From: an uncultured Collinsella sp.
Lineage (GTDB): Bacteria; Actinomycetota; Coriobacteriia; Coriobacteriales; Coriobacteriaceae
Direction: 5' to 3'
Assembly (NCBI GenBank): GCA_902493915.1
Contig: CABUQY010000093.1
Coordinates: 1 to 5,810 of the forward strand
Length of the DNA: 5,810 nucleotides
Shown here piece after piece: positions 1 through 5,810 of this stretch; position 1 is the first letter of the stretch, and each line of letters opens with the position of its first letter. The translations under genes and the position numbers were made by a program. The notes below the pieces were generated by a model. The model did no database searches. It was not told the origin of the DNA and saw only the letters and a list, made by a program, of their open reading frames with translations.

Positions 1-1042
1 CGTCGTCGCCGATGCCGACCTATCCCCTGAGCGCCGCCTGCAGGGCGGCCAGGGACAGGGCCTTGCCACCTACCGTGAGCTCATCCGCAATATATCGACC
101 AAGACGCGCCCCGAAGGCGGCGCGCTCAACCTTATCCTGGATCGCTGGGTCGCCTCGTGCGCGGACGCCGATGAGTCGGCTATCAATGCCCAACTCGCTC
201 CGCTCGAGGAAATGGTCCACGGCTTCGACTTTGCCCGCATGCTCCGTCGCTATCGCGCGGCCGTTTCCGAGGGCGACGAGGAGACCATGAGCCGCGTGAC
301 CAAGTGGATCCGAGGCGAGTACCGAACCAAGAGCGAGGCGCGCGCCGAGCTGGGCTCCTCGACCATCATCAGCGATGACGACTGGTACGACTACGTCAAA
401 CTCATCGCACGCTTTTTGGTCTGCAGCGGCTACAAGGGCATGCTGGTGCTCATCGACGAACTCGTAAACCTGTACAAGATTCCCAACGCCATCACGCGCC
501 AGTACAACTACGAGAAAATCCTCACCATGTACAACGACACGCTCCAGGGCAAGGCGCAGTACTTGGGCATGATCATGGGCGGCACGCCGACCTCCATCGA
601 GGACCGCCGTCGCGGCGTATTCTCCTACGAGGCTCTGCGCAGCCGGCTCGCTCAGGGTCGCTTTGCACGCGAGGACCTTAAGGACATGCTCGCGCCCATC
701 ATCCGCTTGCAGCCGCTCACCTACGAGGAGCTACTGGTGCTGATCGAAAAACTCATGCAAATTCACGCCGGCTACTTTGGCTGGACGCCCACGCTTACCG
801 AGAACGACTTGGTGGACTTCCTCAAGATTGAGTTTGGCCGCGTGGGAGCCGATACGCACCTGACGCCTCGCGAGGTCATTCGCGACTTTATCGAGCTGCT
901 CGACATCCTATGCCAGAACCCCGATGCCAACGTTGCCGAGCTACTACAAAGCGTCGGCGGTGACGCGCTGGCGCCAGCAACCGCAACAGGCGACACCGAT
1001 ACCGCAGGTGGCGACCGTAACTTCGCCGAATTCACCATCTAA
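1..1042 (+). CDS. brxD: BREX-type ATP-binding protein BrxD (DUF2791 family P-loop ATPase), 5' end missing
   Basis: The reading frame is open from base 2 to the TAA at 1040-1042, giving 346 visible residues. The true start lies before the window; an ATG at 212 is internal, since family-like sequence (LSPERRL, then YRELIRN and TRPEGGAL) precedes it. The Walker A loop expected near the N-terminus is therefore not seen. Walker B is clear at visible residues 148-153 (LVLIDE, Asp152/Glu153), followed by a sensor-like GGTPTS at 193-198 and arginines in EDRRRG and SRL that could serve as sensors or arginine fingers. A helical C-terminal part contains LTPREVIRDF at about 287-296, then a Thr/Ala/Gly-rich tail ending NFAEFTI. 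The family is an AAA-like ATPase paired with the BrxHI helicase in type 2 BREX phage defence; its exact activity is unsettled. It lies 101 bp upstream of the helicase gene on the same strand, so an operon is likely. A TerB-associated variant of the pair is an alternative context. The family call is firm; the system assignment is not. Confidence 0.85.
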   Translation, partial: VVADADLSPERRLQGGQGQGLATYRELIRNISTKTRPEGGALNLILDRWVASCADADESAINAQLAPLEEMVHGFDFARMLRRYRAAVSEGDEETMSRVTKWIRGEYRTKSEARAELGSSTIISDDDWYDYVKLIARFLVCSGYKGMLVLIDELVNLYKIPNAITRQYNYEKILTMYNDTLQGKAQYLGMIMGGTPTSIEDRRRGVFSYEALRSRLAQGRFAREDLKDMLAPIIRLQPLTYEELLVLIEKLMQIHAGYFGWTPTLTENDLVDFLKIEFGRVGADTHLTPREVIRDFIELLDILCQNPDANVAELLQSVGGDALAPATATGDTDTAGGDRNFAEFTI

Positions 1043-1077
1043 CCTGCCAAAAAGGGACAGGTTTATTTTGGTAGGTT
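1041..1077 (+). repeat. Intergenic hairpin / REP-like repeat between ATPase and helicase genes
   Basis: AACCTGCCAAAA (1041-1052) pairs with TTTTGGTAGGTT (1066-1077) as a 12-bp stem with a single G-T wobble, closing a 13-base loop that contains GGGACAGG. The left arm begins within the TAA stop codon of the ATPase gene. Only TTTTA follows the stem's last GG, so it is a poor match to an intrinsic terminator. The A-run plus GGGACAGG resembles the T-run plus GGGACGGG of the element at 3604-3692, so a dispersed REP-like family is a reasonable reading. It could also act as an attenuator or mRNA-stability hairpin between the two genes. The remaining intergenic bases (1078-1131) show no convincing promoter. 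Confidence 0.6.
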
Positions 1078-1143
1078 TTATCTGGGCGAACGTTGAGACA
1101 GTAATGCAGCAAGCCACTGACCACCGCGTTAAGAGGTTCGTAT

Positions 1144-3603
1144 ATGAGAGGAGGCCCCGTGAACGCCTTTGACCGCTACGCCCCGTTTATCCAAGACTTC
1201 ATCTACTCCCACGATTGGGATAGCCTGCGCTCCATTCAGGTTGCGGCAGCAGATGCCATCTTTAACACACAAGACAATGTGCTCCTGACGGCATCCACGG
1301 CATCCGGCAAAACCGAAGCGGCCTTCTTTCCCATCCTGACCGAGTTTTGGGAGAACCCGCCCGCAAGCGTTGGCGCCCTCTACATCGGCCCCCTCAAGGC
1401 ACTCATCAATGATCAGTTCGTCCGTCTCAATGACCTGTGCGAAGAGGCCGACATCCCCGTCTGGCACTGGCATGGCGACGTCTCGCAATCGCACAAAGCT
1501 AAGCTCATCAAAAAACCGAGCGGCATCTTGCAGATTACGCCCGAGTCACTCGAGGCGCTCTTAATCCATAAGCACATGGCGATCCCGCGCATGTTTTGCG
1601 ACCTACGCTACGTGGTCATCGATGAGGTCCACTCGCTCATGCGCGGCGATCGAGGCGGGCAAACGCTCTGCCTTATCGAGCGACTCTCGCGCATGGCCGG
1701 CGTGCAGCCTCGCCGCATTGGCCTTTCGGCCACCATCGGGGACCCGGAACGCACGGGTGCCTTTCTCTCACAGGGAACGGGGCGCAACTGTGTTATCCCC
1801 CGCTTTGAAGAACCGCACCGCGTATGGCGCATCTCCATGGAGCACTTCTACAACTCGGGCCCCCAGGCACAGCAGCGGGGATTCATGGGCACAGGTCCTC
1901 AAGAGGCCGAAGTGCTCGCGTGCGAGCGCATCGAGGCAGCGGCATCCGCGGCGCTGCCGGCCGGTGCTCAAGACATGCGTCACAGCGGACAACTCACGCA
2001 AGAGGAGCGCCGCCAACGTCGCGAGCAGGCACGGGGCAAGGCTGCCCCCAAGGACCGTCGCACTTCCTCAGCCCCCGAGGGCGAAGTCGACATCCCGCAG
2101 GCAACCGAACAGGCACTGCTCAACCCCACCGACACCGCACCCGACAACGCCGACCCCGGCATGGGCTACATCTTTGAGCATACCCGCGGCCGCAAGTGCC
2201 TGGTCTTTGCCAACTCGCGCGAGGAGGCAGAGGCCGTGTGCTCCATGTTGCGCAGCTACTGCGAGAGCCGGCACGAGCCAGACCGCTTTCTAATCCATCA
2301 CGGCAACCTTTCGGCATCGCTGCGCGAGACGGCCGAGGAGCTCATGCGCGACGAAGAGCAGGCGCAGACGACCGTCACCACCTCCACGCTGGAGCTCGGC
2401 ATTGATATCGGTCGCCTGGAGCGCGCGTTCCAGATTGACGCGCCGTTTACCGTCAGCTCCTTTTTGCAGCGCATGGGGCGCACAGGCCGTCGCGACCTTC
2501 CGCCCGAGATGTGGTTTGTCATGCGCGAGGAAGAACCCGAGCCGCGCACGATGATGCCCGAAACGATACCCTGGAAGCTCCTGCAGGGCATCGCACTCGT
2601 ACAACTCTATCGCGAGGAAAAGTGGGTCGAGCCGCCCGAGCTCGATCGACTCCCCTACAGCCTGCTCTACCACCAGACCATGTCGACGCTCGCCAGCACC
2701 GGCGAGCTCACGCCGGCCGAGCTTGCTCAGCGCGTGCTCACGCTCAGCTATTTCCACCGCGTCTCGGCCGATGACTATCGCGTACTGCTGCGCCACCTCA
2801 TCAAGATCGACCACATCCAGGTCACCGAGGGCGGTGGGCTCATCGTGGGTCTCGCGGGCGAGCGCATCATTAACAACTTTAAGTTCTACGCTGTGTTCCA
2901 GGAAAACGAGGAGTTCACCGTTCGCAGCGAGTCGGCCGAGTTGGGCACGATCGTCAATCCGCCACCGCCCGGTGAGCGCATCGCCATAGCCGGGCACTGC
3001 TGGATAGTCGAGGAAGTGGACTGGAAGCGACACACCGTCTTTGCCACGCAAGTCAAAGGTCGTGTGCCGGCATACTTTGGCGACTGCCCCGGCGACATTA
3101 ACACGCATGTACTCGAGCGCATGCGCAAGGCGCTCAACGAGCACGCGGCATATCCGTACCTCATGGGCAACGCACGGGCACGCCTTGCACAGGCTCGTCA
3201 TACCGCCGAGATTTCGGGTGCGGGGACCAAACCGCTCATCAACCTGGGTGGCGACACCTGGGTGCTCTTCCCCTGGTTGGGCAGCTACGCCTTTCTGGCG
3301 CTCGAACGTATGCTCAAGATTAAGTGTGCCGCGGAGCTGGGCCTTGGCGGGCTCGATCCGTCGCGTCCATACTTTATGCAGTTTAAGATGAAGGCCGACG
3401 AGGAGACGTTCTTTGAGGTGCTCGCAGCCGAGGCCGAAAAGGACTTCGACCCCATCGAGCTCGTCTATCCCGGCGAGGTGCCTTACTTTGATCGTTACGA
3501 TGAGTTCGTTCCCGAAGAGCTCGTGCGCAAGGACTTTGCCGAAGGCGTGCTCGACATCGAAGGCATGAAGCAGCGCGTTCTCGGCTGGCGCGACCACGCC
3601 TAA
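1144..3603 (+). CDS. brxHI: Lhr-like DEAD/DEAH-box superfamily 2 helicase, BrxHI type
   Basis: This is a complete 819-residue protein with the full superfamily 2 helicase motif set. It has Gln32 in a Q-motif-like LRSIQ, Walker A ASTASGKTE (50-58, Lys56), motif Ia GPLKALINDQ (82-91), Ib TPESLEALL (132-140), II DEVH (160-163), III SAT (195-197), IV-like CLVFANSRE (352-360), V TLELGIDIG (415-423) and VI QRMGRTGRR (442-450). DEVH, the TASGKTE wording and the ELGID/QRMGRTGR form are typical of Lhr-like helicases. The C-terminal 370 residues would hold the winged-helix and Lhr-core-like parts; at 819 residues it lacks the long extension of full Lhr (about 1500). Residues 253-339 form a polar, basic linker between the RecA lobes. 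BrxHI helicases pair with BrxD in type 2 BREX and are presumed to translocate on DNA. The start is ambiguous: ATG 1144 has AGAGG seven bases upstream, while GTG 1159 follows a stronger AGAGGAGG. It is last in its block, ending one base before a palindrome. Confidence 0.9.
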   Translation: MRGGPVNAFDRYAPFIQDFIYSHDWDSLRSIQVAAADAIFNTQDNVLLTASTASGKTEAAFFPILTEFWENPPASVGALYIGPLKALINDQFVRLNDLCEEADIPVWHWHGDVSQSHKAKLIKKPSGILQITPESLEALLIHKHMAIPRMFCDLRYVVIDEVHSLMRGDRGGQTLCLIERLSRMAGVQPRRIGLSATIGDPERTGAFLSQGTGRNCVIPRFEEPHRVWRISMEHFYNSGPQAQQRGFMGTGPQEAEVLACERIEAAASAALPAGAQDMRHSGQLTQEERRQRREQARGKAAPKDRRTSSAPEGEVDIPQATEQALLNPTDTAPDNADPGMGYIFEHTRGRKCLVFANSREEAEAVCSMLRSYCESRHEPDRFLIHHGNLSASLRETAEELMRDEEQAQTTVTTSTLELGIDIGRLERAFQIDAPFTVSSFLQRMGRTGRRDLPPEMWFVMREEEPEPRTMMPETIPWKLLQGIALVQLYREEKWVEPPELDRLPYSLLYHQTMSTLASTGELTPAELAQRVLTLSYFHRVSADDYRVLLRHLIKIDHIQVTEGGGLIVGLAGERIINNFKFYAVFQENEEFTVRSESAELGTIVNPPPPGERIAIAGHCWIVEEVDWKRHTVFATQVKGRVPAYFGDCPGDINTHVLERMRKALNEHAAYPYLMGNARARLAQARHTAEISGAGTKPLINLGGDTWVLFPWLGSYAFLALERMLKIKCAAELGLGGLDPSRPYFMQFKMKADEETFFEVLAAEAEKDFDPIELVYPGEVPYFDRYDEFVPEELVRKDFAEGVLDIEGMKQRVLGWRDHA
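1147..1154 (+). promoter_or_regulatory. Strong Shine-Dalgarno sequence inside the apparent helicase start
   Basis: AGAGGAGG lies just downstream of ATG 1144 and four bases before an in-frame GTG at 1159. A near-perfect ribosome binding site inside the first codons suggests that GTG 1159 may be the real or a second start, shortening the protein by five residues to begin (M)NAFDRYAPF. The four-base spacing is short. A weaker AGAGG at 1132-1136 has seven-base spacing to ATG 1144, so both starts remain possible. Confidence 0.5.
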
Positions 3604-3692
3604 GACCAGTCTTTTTTGGGACGGGGCTTGTTGAGCTACTTTGGGCATGACCAAGAAGTAGCTAAAAGAGCCCCACCACAAACAGACTGGTC
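3604..3692. repeat. Nested inverted repeat between convergent genes (REP-like or bidirectional terminator)
   Basis: The element begins on the base after the helicase stop codon. Outer arms GACCAGTCT (3604-3612) and AGACTGGTC (3684-3692) are perfect 9-bp inverted repeats. Inside them GGGGCT (3623-3628) pairs with AGCCCC (3669-3674). The core AGCTACTT (3634-3641) pairs perfectly with AAGTAGCT (3656-3663) around a 14-base loop containing a further TTGG/CCAA pair. The whole 89 bp can fold as one long imperfect cruciform. A T6 run (3612-3617) followed by GGGACGGGG resembles the hairpin at 1041-1077. It fills the 102-bp gap between converging genes, where it could end transcription from both sides, but no U-tract follows the stems, so a mobile REP/MITE-like palindrome is equally likely. 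Confidence 0.7.
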
Positions 3693-3705
3693 GCAGGGAG
3701 ACGTG

Positions 3706-4581
3706 CTAGTCGTGGAGAGCAGTGCCGAGGAAGTCGGTGTCGAAGGGCACAGCTTCGGCAAAGACATAGTCGCCGTCGCTGGCGATGAGCAGGTAGTTTT
3801 CCTCGCCGCCGAACTTCGCATCGCCACATGGGACCACCCAGGCATGGGCGAATACCTCGAGTGCCGTGGCAGCGCAGTCGCGCAGGAACGTCACGTCGCT
3901 CCCCTCGTTTGCGCTCACGATATTGGCGACGTAGACGCCACCAACATTTAGGCTGCCCCGCACTAAACGCAACGCCTCAACCGTCGCCAACTCGCGTACG
4001 GGCTCGGCACCGCCAAAGCAATCGCTCACGACCGCGTCATAGCGACGATGGCCCACGCTCGTCACACCCAGATACGAGCGAGCCTCAGCGGTTATCACCC
4101 GCAGGCGATCGCCCGCCGCGCGCTCCAGCTCGTCTAGGTAGAACCAGCGGCGCGCCAGGCGCGTAATCTCTCCGTCATACTCGATGACGTCCATGCGCAA
4201 GCCCTCGTGCGACATCAGGGCGAATTTAGGATAGGCAAACCCGCCGCCGCCCAGCATAAGAATGCGGTCGATACCGTGACCATAAGCGTCGCGCATCGCA
4301 TCCTCGGCCTCAAACACGTCGTTAAACGCGCGATAGTACGCAAAGACGGGCTCCGCCCAGCGCTCACCAACGTAACTCGCGCTTTGGTAGACGCCGCCTT
4401 GCACCAATACGCGGACTTCGTCGCCGCCCTCGTCGTGCACGCGTTTCACACGCGCCAAGCCATTGCGGGTTCGCGCAACCTGCAGACAGGCAGCACGAAC
4501 AGCGACAGCGGCCGCACCAAGCGCCGCGGCTCCCAGAGCAACGCCGGCAACGACGCCGGCAGAAACACTCGGCTTGTTCAT
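3706..4581 (-). CDS. Spermidine-synthase-like class I methyltransferase-fold protein with N-terminal hydrophobic segment
   Basis: This is a 291-residue protein. Residues about 6-33 are an Ala/Gly/Val-rich hydrophobic stretch suggesting a membrane anchor, with Arg29 and Arg37-Arg39 after it. The Rossmann domain follows: nucleotide-binding loop ILMLGGGGFAYPK (107-119), acidic strand end VIEYDGEI (132-139, Glu134 expected to contact the ligand ribose), a segment at about 160-168 (RVITAEARS), and YDAVVSDCFGGAEP (181-194). This order matches spermidine/spermine synthase relatives. In true aminopropyltransferases the last motif is usually D-S/T-S/T-D-P; here Asp187 remains but the second Asp is replaced by the DCFGG wording, and the YHE-type signature is replaced by AYYRAFNDVF (81-90). 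Polyamine synthesis is therefore doubtful, and an uncharacterised SAM-dependent enzyme is more likely. Its ATG directly abuts the stop of the upstream Elp3-like gene, so the two are probably translationally coupled. I give no symbol because the activity is unclear. Confidence 0.75.
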   Translation of the reverse strand: MNKPSVSAGVVAGVALGAAALGAAAVAVRAACLQVARTRNGLARVKRVHDEGGDEVRVLVQGGVYQSASYVGERWAEPVFAYYRAFNDVFEAEDAMRDAYGHGIDRILMLGGGGFAYPKFALMSHEGLRMDVIEYDGEITRLARRWFYLDELERAAGDRLRVITAEARSYLGVTSVGHRRYDAVVSDCFGGAEPVRELATVEALRLVRGSLNVGGVYVANIVSANEGSDVTFLRDCAATALEVFAHAWVVPCGDAKFGGEENYLLIASDGDYVFAEAVPFDTDFLGTALHD

Positions 4582-5810
4582 CTAGAGCTCCTTTTGCAGA
4601 TAAAGGCCATGGTCATAAAATCCAAGATGGCGATAGTACTCGCGCGTGCCAATCGCGCTAATCACGTTGATACGCGCATAACCCGCATCCCGGGCAATCT
4701 CGCACGCACGCTCTACGAGCAAACGCCCCAACCCGTGATGTTGCGCCGCCTGGCCCTGATCGCCCACGCGCGCCGCCATGCCATACACGTGCACCTCGCG
4801 AATCATCGCCTCGTCCGGCGTCGTCGGCAACTCGTCCGCATGTGCGGCAACAAACGAATGGTCGGGCAGCGACAACCGCAAAAAGCCCGCGATCTTGCCC
4901 CGCGGCGTCACCCACTGCAAAAAGCGCTCGTGAGTCACCGGCGTCTCGTACGCCACTTCCTCATCAAGAGAAAGCTCATCCAAGTCGGCACCCGCGGTAC
5001 TGATCTCGCGATAGCGAATCTCGCGCACCACTGTGCCTTCTCCACGAGCCGCCAAGCGATTCTCGACGAGCTGACGCAGGTTGGGCTTCTTGTTGCCCAC
5101 CATGATGTCATCGGAGCTAAAGTCGCGGATCATGCGACTGATGCGGCAGAACGCCGGCGTCACCACGATGTCATCGGCCAGTACATCGAGCAGCTCCTCC
5201 TCGGTATAGGGACGCCACTTGCCACGCTCATAGCAGCCCACCAGACGCGAGCCCTCGATGAGTGCACACGGATAGACTTTGACCTCGTCGGGCATAAAGG
5301 CCCCCTCGGTCACAAAGCGCTCGTAGTCGCGCTTGTCCCCTTCGGGCGTGGCGCCCAGCAAGTTGAGCATAAAATGCGCGTGAATCTTAAAGCCAAACAG
5401 GCGCGCAAGCGAAAACGCCCGCTCGATCTGCGCCACCGAAATGCGCCGCTCGTTGATATCGAGCAGGTGCTGGTCGAGGCTCTGGATGCCCATCTGGATC
5501 TTGGTGCAGCCCAGGCGGCGGATAAGCGTGAGGGCCTTCGGCGTTACGGCATCGGGGCGCGTCTCGATAACGAGTCCCACCACGCGATGCTTCGCCGTCT
5601 CGTTGATGCGCTGTTGACGTTCAAGCTCCTCCATCGTTGCCGTCTGCCACTCGGCGACTTCGCCCCACGGCGTACCGGGGCCGTACAGACGACGCACCGC
5701 ACGGTTGTAGCCGCCCACGGCAGCATCCACACGCCCCTGGTCGTCGGCAACGCCGGCAGCAAGCTCGACCTCGTCTGTCGCAATGCCGGCTGCCCGATAG
5801 CGCTCGCGAC
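4582..5810 (-). CDS. elp3: Elp3-family tRNA uridine-34 carboxymethyltransferase (radical SAM plus GNAT), N-terminus outside window
   Basis: The frame is open from the right edge to the TAG at 4584-4582, with 408 visible residues. A GTG at 5730 is not a credible start, because the frame continues upstream and the radical SAM core would be lost. The Fe-S cysteine cluster lies beyond the edge. Visible Elp3 signatures are NETAKHRVVGLVIETRPD (69-86), CTKIQMGIQSLD (101-112), GFKIHAHFMLNLLGATPE (139-156), DEVKVYPCALIEG (174-186), KWRPYTEEEL (197-206) and SRMIRDFSSDDIMVGNKK (224-241). A GNAT domain follows, with acetyl-CoA loop HHGLGRLLVE (357-366), VISAIGTREYYRHLGF (382-397) and terminus YLQKEL. Elp3 enzymes use SAM radical chemistry and acetyl-CoA to build the cm5U-type modification at the tRNA wobble uridine; some bacteria carry a stand-alone Elp3, and this fits that form. 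The 66 visible residues before NETAKHR show no GGT-type SAM motif, suggesting a lineage-specific insertion there. The promoter is off-window. Family assignment is secure. Confidence 0.93.
   Translation of the reverse strand, partial: RERYRAAGIATDEVELAAGVADDQGRVDAAVGGYNRAVRRLYGPGTPWGEVAEWQTATMEELERQQRINETAKHRVVGLVIETRPDAVTPKALTLIRRLGCTKIQMGIQSLDQHLLDINERRISVAQIERAFSLARLFGFKIHAHFMLNLLGATPEGDKRDYERFVTEGAFMPDEVKVYPCALIEGSRLVGCYERGKWRPYTEEELLDVLADDIVVTPAFCRISRMIRDFSSDDIMVGNKKPNLRQLVENRLAARGEGTVVREIRYREISTAGADLDELSLDEEVAYETPVTHERFLQWVTPRGKIAGFLRLSLPDHSFVAAHADELPTTPDEAMIREVHVYGMAARVGDQGQAAQHHGLGRLLVERACEIARDAGYARINVISAIGTREYYRHLGFYDHGLYLQKEL
4588..4594 (-). promoter_or_regulatory. Ribosome binding site for the spermidine-synthase-like gene, inside the end of elp3
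   Basis: Read on the minus strand, AAAGGAG overlaps the last Lys-Glu codons of elp3 and lies six bases before the ATG at 4581-4579. The sequence GGAGCTCTAGATG puts the elp3 stop TAG immediately before the start codon with no spacer. This supports the ATG call and translational coupling, with ribosomes ending elp3 able to restart directly. Confidence 0.75.

Noticed and set aside
12..290. 92-codon plus-strand frame at the left edge
   Set aside because: It is out of frame with the ATPase, whose family-like sequence is continuous from base 2. The Arg/Pro/Ser-rich translation is typical of a shadow frame.
1..1042. Truncated or broken ATPase pseudogene starting at ATG 212
   Set aside because: Conserved family sequence continues upstream in frame to base 2 without a stop, so the gene is simply cut by the window edge.
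1093..1121. Possible -35 box TTGAGA upstream of the helicase
   Set aside because: No acceptable -10 hexamer occurs 16-18 bases downstream (the place reads about ACTGAC), so a separate helicase promoter is not supported.
3583..3617. Intrinsic terminator for the helicase gene using the T6 run
   Set aside because: The only stem before the T-run is about 6 bp with a wobble and a 17-base loop (GGCTGG with CCAGTC). This is weak, and the T-run is better explained as part of the larger palindrome.
2290..3681. 463-codon open frame on the minus strand opposite the helicase
   Set aside because: It lies wholly antisense to motifs V-VI and the C-terminal region of a clearly real helicase and has no recognisable domain. 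Long antisense frames are expected in GC-rich coding DNA with biased third positions.
3616..3951. 111-codon plus-strand frame after the helicase
   Set aside because: Its first part is the palindrome and the rest is antisense to the spermidine-synthase-like gene; there is no ribosome binding site and no family resemblance.
1..5810. CRISPR array, tRNA/rRNA genes, insertion sequence or integrase
   Set aside because: No regularly spaced direct repeats, no tRNA-like cloverleaf or rRNA sequence in the two gaps, and no transposase or recombinase motifs in any credible reading frame.

Overview
The window is GC-rich, densely coding bacterial DNA with strong G/C preference at third codon positions. 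The protein sequences suit a high-GC Gram-positive, and my best guess is a gut Coriobacteriia member such as Collinsella. That guess rests on sequence style and on the look of the short intergenic repeats; no taxonomic marker is present.

There are two convergent gene blocks. The left block (+ strand, 1-3603) holds the 3' part of a P-loop ATPase of the BrxD/DUF2791 family, then a complete Lhr-like superfamily 2 helicase of the BrxHI type. This pair is known from type 2 BREX (Pgl-like) phage-defence loci. As I recall, related ATPase-helicase pairs also occur with TerB-domain proteins outside classical BREX. Any partner genes would lie upstream, beyond base 1, because the helicase is the last gene of the block. 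The right block (- strand, 5810-3706) looks like ordinary chromosome. It contains most of an Elp3-type radical SAM/GNAT tRNA-modifying enzyme, followed with no intergenic base by a spermidine-synthase-fold protein with an N-terminal hydrophobic segment. The window therefore probably spans the right edge of a defence or DNA-processing module next to housekeeping genes.

The two non-coding gaps both contain structured sequence. Between the ATPase and helicase genes is a 12-bp-stem hairpin that starts inside the ATPase stop codon. Between the convergent blocks is a nested palindrome of about 89 bp. Both carry a homopolymer run followed by GGGAC(A/G)GG, which suggests one family of dispersed REP-like repeats. 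No RNA gene, CRISPR array, insertion sequence or transposase was found, and no gene-free stretch exceeds 300 bases.

The ATPase and helicase probably act together on DNA, inferred from family knowledge. The Elp3-like enzyme and its co-transcribed partner are translationally linked, but the sequence shows no obvious biochemical connection between them.
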